Both the position numbers and the translations under genes were made by a program. A DNA stretch of 64,000 nucleotides from Ceratothoa steindachneri (lineage: Eukaryota > Arthropoda > Malacostraca > Isopoda > Cymothoidae), in NCBI GenBank assembly GCA_963969495.1, contig OZ018321.1, positions 72,604,786 through 72,668,785 of the forward strand, written 5' to 3'. Below are positions 35,919 through 47,604 of the stretch, one piece after another. The notes under the pieces are model-generated. The model did not search any database and was not told the DNA's origin. It was given only the letters and a program-made list of their open reading frames with translations. Within the stretch, counting starts at the first letter, position 1, and every line of letters starts with the position of its first letter.

Positions 35919-37173
35919 CTATAACAAGAAAATACCTCAAGTTAATATATGAAAAACTATCGATATAATGGGAAATACACGTAACCTGCAAACATCAATA
36001 AGGATTTTAAACAAGGGATGATCAAATGCTTAACACAAGCATAAGAGAATTACAGAAATAAGGCTTGCGAAACCCTTTGGATCTACATACACAAGCCCAA
36101 CTCAAGAATCAAAGAGTTTAAAGCTATAGGAAACCATATCAGAGACTACCAGATTAATCATCTTACTAATTATATAGCTCCGAAGATGATGTTAACTCTA
36201 ATTTATAAGTCATTCAATGTTCTTTTATAGCTAAGAACAAACACTCAAACATACCAAATGAAGAGTAGAAAAATTTTAGTATTCCTAATCAGAACTGAAT
36301 TCCTTTGAAATCTCTTGCATTAATTGGTCAATTTAGAACACCTATGATTTTTCATACCTTTTTGGATAAATACCAAACATACAAAGTCAGCGGCATTTTC
36401 AGTCAAAGGTGAATAATAGTGAGGATAATCATTGCTAAAAAAATCCGGAGAGAAGGGAGAAGATTCAGAAGATTAAATATTGCAATAACTGCGACAAGTA
36501 AAAATACACTATATGTTAAGGTTATCAAAGTAAAATTTTGAAACATCGTGACAAATTAATGAAAAGATCAGAGACACTTAAAAACGAAATAAGAACTGAT
36601 GAAATAACCAGCGAGTGAATTGTCACTTGATGGAGTAAGATTAGGAGAGAGACAGGGAAATTAAAGATGAATGGGTAAATATAAAAAAAGAATTGTGCAA
36701 AATGTAAAATGCATAGTCCTGCTATTATTGTCTCTTAATATTAATCCCCCTAAAAAACTTCTAACAGAAACCACAGGCGTTCATTTCTCGAATTTCAACT
36801 TACTTTCGGGATCAGCAAAATTCAGAAGAATGATCAGAACACTTATCAGTGAAAGTGCAATGTGCAATTACTGGCAACAGTTCAAAATGGTCTGAACAAA
36901 GAATTGTAGCACAATGTATCATAAGATCAACTACTACGAACAATCCCTAATAATTTTGGCGGTCATCCATGCGTTTTCTAGGAGGACAGAGAACCAAATA
37001 TCATCGGGCAGGAATATCGAACGGGCTCGTTTGCCAACCACCACCTATATGGACCCATGACCTGGAAACTCTGCGACGATAGGGCCAAGAGAGACGTCAA
37101 AAATTACAAATATCGAAAACACAAGTACTTAATCTAAAACAATAAAACCAAGATTATTTATAAAATTACTAAC
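35919..37173 (-). other. Intron of the Ig gene
   Basis: 1.26 kb AT-rich intron. The ORF at 36671-36895 (plus) has no domain. No repeat recognised. Confidence 0.6.
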
Positions 37174-37326
37174 TGTATACTTTGATGACACCGTCGGTTT
37201 CTCCCCTGGGATTCTTTGCGACGCATCGGTACGTGCCAAAATCATCGTCCGTTAGATGTCGCACTGTGAGTAGCATGTGAATCTTGTACTCTGGATTGCC
37301 AATTCGATTTTCAATTTTGTACTTAT
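37174..37326 (-). CDS. Lachesin/DIP-like Ig protein, second half of Ig domain 3
   Basis: 153 bp, 51 codons, phase 1 at both ends. Acceptor TTCTATTCCCAG, donor GTATACA followed by GTTAGT. It encodes the D to G strands of an I-set Ig domain: KYKIENRIGNPEYKIHMLLT, then the hallmark DDFGTYRCVAKNPRGETDG (D-x-G-x-Y-x-C with the second disulfide Cys) and VIKVY. FGTYRCVAKN-x-x-GETDG is the signature of the third Ig domain of lachesin, DIP and related IgLON-type proteins. These are secreted or GPI-linked neuronal surface proteins that bind partner Ig proteins in axon and synapse matching. The split codon joins the previous exon as MIYDS-D-KYK without a break. Confidence 0.93.
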
Positions 37327-37853
37327 CTGGGAATAGAATTCGTATCACCAAAAAAGACGTAATAGTTTCAGTCTACGTATATCAGGATAAAACTATAAAA
37401 AATTCGTCCCTTACCAGCAAAGGATCAAACTCTATCTTATTCCGTTATTAATATCACAACGACTGCCCATTAAATAATGGATAATATCGTATAACATAAT
37501 TCCTTTGCTTAAAGCGCCTTAGTATAGACCCAAATATAATTGTGTAAAGGTCATTTAGTGTTTCGATTACTGTGTTTTTTTCAAATCCATGATTCATCTG
37601 TCAATGCGGTTTAATATATTGTCGATTACTATGAACGTTTCTTATAAATTTTTCAAGTAATTACCTTTAAATTTTATAACTGCATTGTTTATATTTCCTA
37701 TAATAGAATATTTCCCAACGATGAGCGTTTTAGTTAGAAAAGTAGTAAATAAAACATTCGATGAATGAAATTGCTATTCTCTTGGTTGTCGGCTTTTTGC
37801 CTAATATCAAATTCAAGCTTTCCAAAAACAACTACTTGAAATATATACATATA

Positions 37854-39444
37854 TAGGGTGAAGTGGACACAGACCGTGCAAAGGGCCGTCTAGCCAAAAT
37901 ATGGGTTTGATTCAGTTTAACTTTAGTATAGTAAACGGGTCTGATGTGACGGTACCTCCTTCTTATTCCGCAGAGCTCCGACGCCAATTTTAGTCGCGTG
38001 TGACTCTATATCTCACTATGTCGATCGGTTCTCGTTTTGCTTTTTTTTGGTTTTGATAACATTGTAACTATTCAACGGATTCTAACAAAAATTTAAATTC
38101 TTATGTTGTTTTAAATTTTCTTTCGAATAAAATAATTGCCAAAGTTCTCCCTAGATTACCCGGGGAATTATTTGGCAATAACATCAAAACTATACGGCTG
38201 ATTCTAACGACTTCTACAAACCTTATGTTGTTTTACATTCTCTTTCGAATGATGCAATTACCAAAGTTTTCTAAGGTTAGTCCTGGAATTATTAAAAGTT
38301 TTGAAGGTTGTAAGGTAATAAATGAGAATAAGTAAGAACACGCGACTTTGCTCAGAAGACCTTGTTCTTTGCTAGGTAAGTTTTTTGATATTTTACGTGT
38401 GTGATGTAATTTTACAAGTTACATTATAGTCCATTTATTTTTCACCTACAGAACTTCGCAATATTTTTAAAAGTTCAGATTTATGGTGTTATTTTTGCCG
38501 AAAGAAGTGTTTTTTTTCGGAGCTTGACAATGTAAGAACTCTCCATACAATCTTGGTACCATTTTTTCTAATGTTTTTGATATGCCACAACTGAAGTTAA
38601 AGGATCAACTAATACATACTAAATTATACACAAATGTTATTAAAATATATATAATATAAAATAATAGTTTGAATTGTTATTTTACAACAATTTTACATAG
38701 GTATAAATAATCATATACATTAGGCAACGTAAAATCCCCTATCTTAGTGCAATAATGCAAATGCAGAGAATAGGAATGAATTTCAATTTCTTCAGAAATA
38801 TTTTAAAAATATAAACATTTAGCATATTACTTAATATACAAAGCAGAGAAGTGAGTATAGTTACATCCTGCATTTAACGTAAAATACTGCTAGATAATGA
38901 CAAAAATACATCATTTAACAGTAATAAAATGGTCAAATTTGCACATTGATATCTTATATTTATATTAATTTTTTGCTCTTTATTTTTTACATTTAAAGCA
39001 CAGAACAATGTTATGTGATCAAGATCCAGTAGTTTCAAAACAAAATCCCTATTAGTATAATTTTCACGAATTTCCAAATTTTGTTCGGACCGTGTAATAC
39101 GCTCCCTTTCATGTAAACTGTAAACACAGAAATCTCCACGCTGGTTATTGTTATGAAATCACACTCATTTTCCTTCACAATGATCATATTCACCAAGGCA
39201 GCCATAAAGAGCGGAATCATGAAATATTCACAAACACTTTGAACCTTATTGTAACTCGTAAAAATTATATCAGACACGTAAAATATCAAAAGACTTACCT
39301 AGCAAACAAAAAGGGTGTCGGAGCTCCACGGGAAGAAGAGGGAGGTGACGTCACATCAGACCTGTTTTCTATGCCGAAGGTAAACTGAATCAAACCCATA
39401 TTTTGGCAAAACGCCTTTTGTACGGTCTGCGCTACTTCACCCTA
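37854..39444. mobile_element. Non-autonomous DNA transposon with about 130-bp terminal inverted repeats
   Basis: Left end 37854-37985 and right end 39316-39444 are inverted repeats about 130 bp long and roughly 80% alike (shared words: TAGGGTGAAGT, CAAAATATGGGTTTGATTCA, GGTCTGATGTGACG, GAGCTCCGAC). The ends are TAGGGTGAAGT...ACTTCACCCTA, flanked by TA, or TATA if the ends are taken as GGGTG. The inside has no transposase. 38041-38330 holds two units of a 120-bp repeat also found at 56440-57310. Superfamily not settled: a TA target would suit Tc1/mariner-like elements. Confidence 0.82.
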
Positions 39445-39552
39445 TATGTAAATCTCTCACATAGTACGGCATGAATAAACAATAAATGCAACAAAGCAAT
39501 TATGCTTCCATTATGCTTCATGTTATTTTCCTTTTTGGCTTTGTGGCTTTGT

Positions 39553-39670
<118 letters not shown>

Positions 39671-40631
39671 TATTTATATACATACCCGTATATATCTAAA
39701 GCAAAAAATATTAGAGCTGACCGGAAATTATGGTCAGTTACATACATGGATAATCAAAAGAATAAAGGACGTGAATAAAATATATATTATTCTGATTATT
39801 ATTAAACGCTCACATGATTTTACAGTCAGGTAATTAAAGTTGGTTTTTCATATAACTCTGCTCTCTTATAATGTAGGGAGATTTAGAACAACAAATTCCA
39901 ACTTAGCTTTGTTTTTTTATGAATTTACTATATATATATGAGTAAATTTTAATATATTCATTCATCAAATGAAATCGGGCCCTATAGAATAACAGACCTA
40001 TGAACAGTTTATCTAGTTCAAAGTTGTATGGCAGAAGGTCTTCCAGAAAGTCTTTGTGAAATTTATGCGAAAAGGATATACATACAATCATAATAAAGAT
40101 GAAAGACCAACTTTTGAACTCTTACTTTTAGAAGTTTTTAGAAATTTAGAAGTTTTGAGAGAAATTCAGAAATATCGAGAAATTTTCCCCAATTCTCCAA
40201 TAAACACAGTTTGTCCAAGTTTACATGTATTAATTTAACCTGTCTGTCGAATCAGTTCTAGGCGAATCTGTTTTCATTCCAGCCCATCAATTTTATCAAA
40301 CTTTTAAGCCAGGTAAATCGACGTGAACGCTCCATACATATAAATATATCAGATAGCCCAGCCAAAACTTCACTAAATCCAAACTTAAATAACTCTAATC
40401 TTATTTTATATAAAATTATTCTAATAAAATATAACTATAATAGACTAGCTACAATTCAAAAAATATATAGTCACTCAAAAATTAGATTGCCACTTGCTCC
40501 AGACAGAGAATGAATGATCTCTAAGAAAATTCAGAATCAATTACCTTCATTGAAATAAATGCTAAAGAAGTACATTTTCTGATATCAAATATCATTATGT
40601 TATTCTATGCAAGAACAAATGTTTCTATTGC

Positions 40632-41340
40632 TTAAAACCTTTTAGTGAAGTAAATTTCATATGGAATAGACCATAGAGGTACATTCAGGCGATTGAGGAG
40701 GCCATTCCTTCCTATTGATAAAAGGAGGAAATTTTCTTTAAGTGTGTGTGTTGTTAGTATGAGAAGGCACACAATCATGCCGGAAAATGAAGTTTCCTTT
40801 AGGATAGAGCTGATGGCAATCAGGAAGTAGGCCGCTAGATAGTAGTTCGATGTAATATTTTTAAGTGACTTTGTATTTTTTTGTATCGAAAAAATGTACC
40901 CCCGTTTTACCATTCCTTGACACTCACGAAGAAACCAATGTTTTTTTAGCTAAATTTTGAAGATTTATGATAAAGGCGAAATGAATGGATATCCGTTTTC
41001 TTTGAACCATAAACTCTGATATTATGATTATTGGCAGTTCTAAAGTGAAATCCTTTTCGTAGGTAAATACAAAATTTCTTGTATCTTGAGATCAATAGCG
41101 ATCGTATATAGACTTAAAACGTTTCTGTCTACGTTGTCTTACATTAATATCACGACGGAAATTGCGCATTCTTTTAAAATTTTTTGATTTTTGTCGTTTT
41201 AAAATCCGTTGCACTGAAGAATGAGAAGTACCTAATTCACTGGAGATATTCGTTTGAGATAGATGAGTCCTGGTTTTTTCCTCCTGAGATAAAACAAGTT
41301 TTTTTACTTGAATCATTTTATTTGTCAAACTATCGATCCA
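40632..41340 (-). pseudogene. Mariner-type transposase, decayed
   Basis: On the minus strand, 41328-41092 gives the helix-turn-helix DNA-binding part: LSQTNISSELGTSHSSVQRI then LKRQ, and a basic linker RQRRQKRFKS. After a decayed middle (about 41090-40920), other frames give the catalytic end: NFIFRHDCVPSHT (family FQQDGAPSHT, Asp kept), then FPPFINRKEWPPQSP and YSIWNLL-like residues in the frame ending near 40640. The last catalytic D of SPDLNP is replaced (SPECTS). Stops and frameshifts show it is dead. No terminal repeats were found. Confidence 0.8.
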
Positions 41341-43024
41341 GTATTTTTTGTCATTTTAATTATGTTACAAGCGCTTCTACGACTCTAATTTATATCTGGA
41401 AATTTACAAATAATTATATTTCCATTCCAAACTTTATCTTAAAAACATTCTTCTTGTATAATTTTATCATTTACACTTAACACCATTATGATATATGTGA
41501 TAATAACACAACTTATAAGTTTAAAGTTTAAATAAGGACTGAAGGAGAGAGGAAAAAAATAGGCTAATTAAAGCCCAATAGCCTGGGCATGCAGACTTCG
41601 TATTTCCAAAGCACAAATATCCCACGTTTACTTGATTCGGCAAGCATATTTCTGAGTGACTATTTTATATTTTAAATTGTAGTAATAATATTATAGTTAT
41701 ATTGTAATATTTTCGAGGATAATAAGAAAATACATATAAGTTGCCTTATATGAATTTTCTTTTATATTTATTTATATTTGACTGAGAGTTTCAAGTTTGA
41801 ATTTTGTAAAGTTTTTGCTGGACCACCCTATCTATACATTGCGTGTTTATCCTCCACATATTTTGGGGATCAGATAAAAATTCTCGTCATTAATATTTGA
41901 CGATGGAGTATAAAGATGTTTTATAATGTATGTTTGTTTGTCTATTGATATAATGCTGTAAAATTATCTATATTTATGTTTTATCATTCATGCAGATGGA
42001 TACCCAAATATTTGCTTTTTTGTGTTTTTAAAATAATTCTATTTTTCATAGCAATTGTATTTAACAAACCATACTTTAGTTGTTTCTTTTCTGAGTTTTT
42101 TAGAGTTCAATTATTGAATAGTTTTCATTCTTCTCTAAGAATATGTACATATTGTGGCAGAAATACTGGATTATCATTTATTAAATTAATTGACTAGATC
42201 AATCAAAGAATAACTAGAAGTGTAGTTAATATCTGGGAGTAAGAGATTGAAGTCGCTCGCCATTGTGCATAAGCCAATAGTGAAAGATAACATCGTTTTT
42301 GGAAAACAACGTGAAATTCACGGAAAAAAATCTGATTACAAAGAAAGTCCATGTATACATTAGCAATAACTGAGTTTAACTATGCCATGCAATTTCATTC
42401 GCATATCAGAAGAGATCCACATCCATGTGTATGACGAATCAGCCGTATTATATGATTCATCATTATTCTACGCATTAATCAGACCTCTTGTCGCAAATAA
42501 TATACTTGAGTTGTATAATATTCCGGTAATTAGCTGTAGAGGGGTTATAAGCTTGACAGCTACATTGTTAAAATTAGATTTGTCTAAAAAGTACGAATGA
42601 CTTTTCTTTTTCTGTAATTTGGTTGTTACTTTTGGCCACATAATTCCATTCAACCAATGTATTTCTTTCTCTATCATTTTTTTTCTACCGCCCTAGTGTA
42701 TTCCATTTTCATTTTTACCCGTACTGTTCCAGTGAACAGTTGATCTGTTTAAATGAATTTATTACACTGGTTGGCTTTAAACATACGAAAATCGAAATCT
42801 TCAAATCTTCATTCGTCAATCTCACAATAAGTGCACATCAATAGGCTTGTATGACGGAGGTGAGTGCTTCCGTATCTGGGTGTAAGGACTCCTTAGTTGG
42901 GCCAAATCAATTTCATTTTACTCTCGACTTCACTCCTCCACATTAGAATCGATTACCTGTTATGCTCCAATTCCCTTAATCCTTATGGACTAACTCAAAA
43001 CCGGAGTGAGGCAGAGTGACTAAC

Positions 43025-43165
43025 CTGAATCGTAGATCATGTTGCTGTCTCCCCTCGTCCAGTAATTGAGAGACGTGGGATGAGCCTCAGTGAAGCACTC
43101 CAGAGTTACTTGAGATCCAATATTCGCCCCAATCAGTTGATGCGGGATCCACAACATCGGAGGAA
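43025..43165 (-). CDS. Lachesin/DIP-like Ig protein, first half of Ig domain 3
   Basis: 141 bp, 47 codons, phase 1 at both ends. Acceptor TAATTTGCGGCAG, donor TCAG followed by GTTAGT on the minus strand. It begins FPPMLWIPHQLIGANIGSQV, then TLECFTEAHPTSLNYW (first disulfide Cys and core Trp of an Ig domain) and ends MIYDS. The P-P-M-x-W-I-P start and T-L-E-C-x-T-E-A-x-P block are the usual opening of the third Ig domain in lachesin and DIP proteins. It joins in frame to 37174-37326 to complete one I-set domain. Confidence 0.93.
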
Positions 43166-44169
43166 CTGCCGCAAATTACGATCAAACACTGATTTAATTT
43201 ATTTTGCAAATTCTGTGATAGTTATTTGATATATCAGTCCATACGTGTACACATGTATTATGTTTGATACAAGTAAAAAAATATTATAGGCTTTAAAATG
43301 CACGGAAGCAAAAAGAAAAGTAAAATATATTTTTTGAATGTGATGGTTCTTTTATTTGTTTCCTTCCCTATATAAAGTCATGATTGGTGATTTAACAATG
43401 CTAATATTTTTAAATATATAGGTGAAAATATAATAAATTAATTCACAAGTTTTAGCTCTACTTTAAAAATCGTGAATAGGAAAAGGGGAAGGGATTCTAA
43501 AATTATTGATTGAAAACTATGAAATGTAGTTTTGATCTGAACATGAGGATTATCTACCTCTGCCTACTAAAATGGTTGCATTCCTTCTACTTTTATACCA
43601 TTCTTTTGATATTTATCATCAATGAAGCCTCAGAGGGTGTCATACTCAGTAATTATCATTGATCCATAATTATTTATAGAAGGAATATCATTGGTTATAG
43701 AGGAGACCATTATTTGATTTCTTTCACAACTATAATAGAAATGCTAGGCAGAAATATTCAAATCTAAAACACCTATCAAACAACTGATCTCATCTTATAA
43801 TAATCATCTGAGTAGAATAACTTCATAGAAGTGAATTCTCAATTTTGCATAAAATCTCACCAATAAATCTTTCACATCGTATAAACTGTAGCATTCCAGA
43901 AACTAAATTAGATTTGAAAAACAAAAACAAAAGCCAAAAGAAGAGTACATCCAGGGATTACAATTACTCCAACGCTCCTTGGACGATCCATCACCCAGCC
44001 ACTAATGAAAGCATTCTCCGGCTTGATAATTATACCATTTGTCCAAATGAGTCAGCGATTTAGGTTCAAAGAGGCTTCCTTATTTAATGACGCGATAAAT
44101 AATGGGAAGAAAAATTCAAGAGAAAAGGCGAGAGATGAATAAAGAGAATGAAGAAAGATCACTACTTAC
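43166..44169 (-). other. Intron between Ig2 and Ig3 of the Ig gene
   Basis: 1.0 kb, AT-rich, with the donor GTAAGT at 44169. The plus-strand ORF at 43845-44063 has no domain. Confidence 0.8.
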
Positions 44170-44298
44170 AGTCAACGCTAACCAGGAGACGTTTACTGAC
44201 TGTAGGGGGATGTCCGTTTGCTGCTATGCACAGATAAGCACCCATGTCCATCCGGCTAACCTTGCTCAGCGTTAGGACCTCGCTGATGACTTCATGAA
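44170..44298 (-). CDS. Lachesin/DIP-like Ig protein, second half of Ig domain 2
   Basis: 129 bp, 43 codons, phase 1 at both ends. Acceptor TTCCATTTCACTCAG, donor GACT followed by GTAAGT. It reads VHEVISEVLTLSKVSRMDMG then AYLCIAANGHPPTVSKRLLV. M-D-M-G-A-Y-L-C-I-A is the second-Cys block of an Ig domain, and the G-x-P-P-T-V-S-K-R tail is the hallmark end of Ig2 in lachesin and DIP proteins. This is the most 5' exon recognised. The first half of Ig2, Ig1 and the signal peptide should lie at higher coordinates on the minus strand and were not found in the rest of the window. Confidence 0.93.
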
Positions 44299-45389
44299 CT
44301 GAGTGAAATGGAACAATATGTTTAAAAGTAAATAGTTAGAAAGAAGACACACAATAACAGAAAATATTTGTAGTTTACCTACCTTCTATTAATAGAGACA
44401 ATTTTAAGTAAATATTTCTTTAAATTTAAAAATATTTTTTAGTAAAAACAGACGGTGGTGTATATTTTATGAGACAAATTGACGGTCAATGATCCAATAA
44501 ATCATGTTCTTTTAATTTTAGCATTAAACGCAGTAAAGGAGAAGCCTCTTGTGCAAATCTTCATTTTCTTAACATAATAAATTTGAGCACGAAAGGTGAG
44601 GTGCTAATAATGCAGAAATAAATATGTCGCCTAAGTGATTTAGTACCATAAGACCACAAGAATTCAACTTCAACCAGTTCTCTACATACTGGGGTTGACA
44701 AACTTCAACACCACTAAAAACTATCACCATATCTCATTTTTCATGCCCTAGAGAGTACAATGCTACCTATTAATTTTTCCTAGCCACATTTGTCCTTTAT
44801 AATATGAGCTGCTATGTGCTCTAGAAAGATCAGGTGCTGATAAAAGAGGAATAAAAATTTCGCTTAAGCGATATTGTACTCCTAAAACTCCAATCAAGAA
44901 TTCCATTTTCTCTGAACCTGACCAAATCTCAATCACTATTTATCTCGCAGCGGACGGAAATTACACCCTATTCTCCAATCCCTTTTTACCCAACAGTTGC
45001 TACTTCCACACATATTTGGGCGGTAAAAAGGAAACCGATTTAGTGAGAAGCAAAAAATCGTTCAACGCTTAGAGCAAAGCTTCCACCAATCTCAGCCAGA
45101 TTTTATGTATAACATCTTTATTTAAAGTTATGTTTTACCGTTATTACGTTCCATAACGAGGCTATACATTAACCGTTAAAGAAATGCCCGTTAAGTATGA
45201 ATGATTTCTGAAGGAAAGTTATAAAAATTACCCTCTTTGTGATCGTAATTCGAGGGAAATTAATGGCCAAACACCTCATCGCAGAGCTTCTTTTATTCGA
45301 AGACAGGAGCGAGAGCTTTCTACCAGAGATATTACATGACCTGCCATATTTTACTCTCAGACCTTTTATTTATAGGTTCTGTATTATAT
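44299..45389 (-). other. Probable intron 5' of the Ig2 exon
   Basis: AT-rich, nothing recognised on either strand. Confidence 0.45.
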
Positions 45390-45548
<159 letters not shown>

Positions 45549-45924
45549 TTAATGTTGGGTATATGGTCACCCGCTAATTTTGTGGGTGCTTTGTTATAAA
45601 TATTTCTATTTTTAAAATATATGCAAATGCTATATATAGTATATGTACGATATACTCTATAAAGTTATGTTTCTGTCTTATAATGGCATTTTTTTATTAA
45701 CCAAAGGGGATACTTGATTCCTAGAAAAATGTCATTATAAAGCCACAACAAACTTTTACTAACCAGCTAATCCTATGGAAAAAGTATGTAATAATTATTA
45801 TATTACATTCCCATACTCACCCCAATTAATAATTGTAAAAAGTTAGGTACGTGACAATAACATCAATGTTGCCTTCTAGTAAAAAAACAGTTCCGAAATA
45901 GTCTCTCTAAAAATAGATCCACAA

Positions 45925-46290
45925 AAAAGAGCAGTGGGGTTAATATATTCAATGCAAAACCTGCAATCAAGTATACATTGGTGAAATTAGCAGATTTTCC
46001 AAGAGAATAAAGGAACACAAATGCGGCATGTGCCGTGGTAGTCTTTCTTCTAGTTTGTTTCTCCACATGTCGAATAAAAACTAATCAATTTTTATTGATA
46101 ATGCAAAAATAATTAATAATTCTCACGATTATATGCATAGGCGTCTAATAGAATCAGCTCTTATAGGGGAACTTGCAAACTTTAATACTTCCGATGGCCA
46201 ATTCACCACTAATGCCGTGATAAGCAGGAGATTTATACTTCCTATACTCAAAAATGAAGATGCTCCTCTATACCACCCACACTAATTACA
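45925..46290 (+). pseudogene. Penelope GIY-YIG endonuclease fragment
   Basis: In one plus frame: YIQCKTCNQVYIGEISRFSK then RIKEHKCGMCRGSLSSSLFL, HMSNKN, later HDYMHRRLIESALIGELANF and NTSDGQFTTNAVISRRFIL. This matches the C-terminal GIY-YIG nuclease of Penelope-like elements (VYIGET...R...EHK, C-x-x-C zinc ligands, then LIESALI). The nuclease nicks DNA for insertion. At least one stop interrupts it (before SIFID), and the RT is absent. It is followed by a hammerhead-like relic and (AT)n, so this is the 3' end of a third PLE family. Confidence 0.85.
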
Positions 46291-46339
46291 TTCCGACTTT
46301 TAAATTCGTGTGGCTCTGTATTCATTAGTTCACTAGCGA

Positions 46340-46367
46340 TTGAAGAGGACTGAGGTTCGCAAATATC
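46340..46367 (+). ncRNA. Hammerhead-like relic downstream of the PLE fragment
   Basis: TTGAAGA, then GGAC/GTTC stem with a TGAG loop, then GCAAATATC. This resembles CUGANGA-stem II-GAAA with two changes in the core (first C to T, extra C in GAAA). Its position 50 bp after the PLE coding end fits a decayed PLE hammerhead. Stem I is not convincing. Confidence 0.4.
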
Positions 46368-46426
46368 TTGACCCTAACACTGAGGTTTATTTCATACATT
46401 TTATATGTACGTTACTATACTTCTTT

Positions 46427-46429
<3 letters not shown>

Positions 46430-46502
<73 letters not shown>
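46430..46502. repeat. (AT)n microsatellite after the PLE fragment
   Basis: About 73 bp of AT dinucleotide closing the PLE 3' end. Confidence 0.97.
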
Positions 46503-46505
<3 letters not shown>

Positions 46506-47604
46506 TTGCTTAAATATAGGAAGAAGAAGGACAGAGATGAATCTAAATATAACTAGAGCACGGTAATACAGAAGCTCCACCTAAGCATCATGGTGCCACT
46601 CACTCAACTCTGATATTTGTCCACATAGTAACATTAAGCATCTGAGATTAAAGTGGAGAGGTTTTTGTTACTGATATTGTGTAAGGATAGATTGAGTAAA
46701 GTGGAGAATTGAGAAGAAAGTGATAGATATGTAAAAGGATGCTAGGTGCTTGGAGATCAAGCTAATCGCTGTTCCTATTTCTTCCCGTTTTACTTTGTTA
46801 TTGTATGTATGTATGTGGACATTTATTATTCTGGTAGATGTTTTTTCCTGAATCTGAAATTTAGGTCAAAATATGGTTTATTTTGTCATCTTCAGTTGTA
46901 TTTATGTCAATTCAATGTTTGTTTTCAATTTAGAGTAGTCGTATTCGGGGTCTAAGTCCTTTATTTGTGATTCTATATTTTTGCTGAGAGATTTGAAAAA
47001 ATATTTTATTGCATAAACTGCTATTTCATTGCTTTTGCTAGCTTTTTCATGTAACTATGCAATCTTACGTGGCTTGGATTCATGCTTTTGTTTTCAAATA
47101 CTATTCTTATTCTTTATTGTGGTTAGTCAGACTCTTTTCTTTCATTTACTTTTCTCTCTTTTCCAATGTTTTATTATTTGGATCTATTTTAGCTTCACAG
47201 TGTAGGTTCTCTTGTCTTCTCCTCTCCATTCTTTTCATTCCTCTCATTAGGTACATTCACTTGTTCCTTCACTCTCGGCATATTCAATATCAGTGTCGTT
47301 ACTCCACTAAAGATGAGTAGGGGGAACGGGGCATCAGAGTTTCTCTCTTCATTGCTAAATAGATCTCTCTTTTGTTTTTATGTCCGAGGTTTCGTAATTT
47401 TTATCGAATTCTTACTCCCGCCTTGGCTCTTTCGATCTGCACTTTGGCTTACCTCCTGTAACCGGTGGAAGTAATATTATCAATCCGAATACATTGTATT
47501 CTGTAGTGTAGGGATATCTTTTAGCCCCCAATTTGAGATCTCAAAATTTATTTCTATCTAATGGCACAGTTCTGTATTTGCCATCGTTGGTGCAGATCTT
47601 CCAG

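Noticed and set aside
35764..35991. Whole 75-codon minus ORF as one exon
   Set aside because: A strong acceptor at 35920-35919 and the phase-1 rule of the gene support only 35853-35918 as coding.
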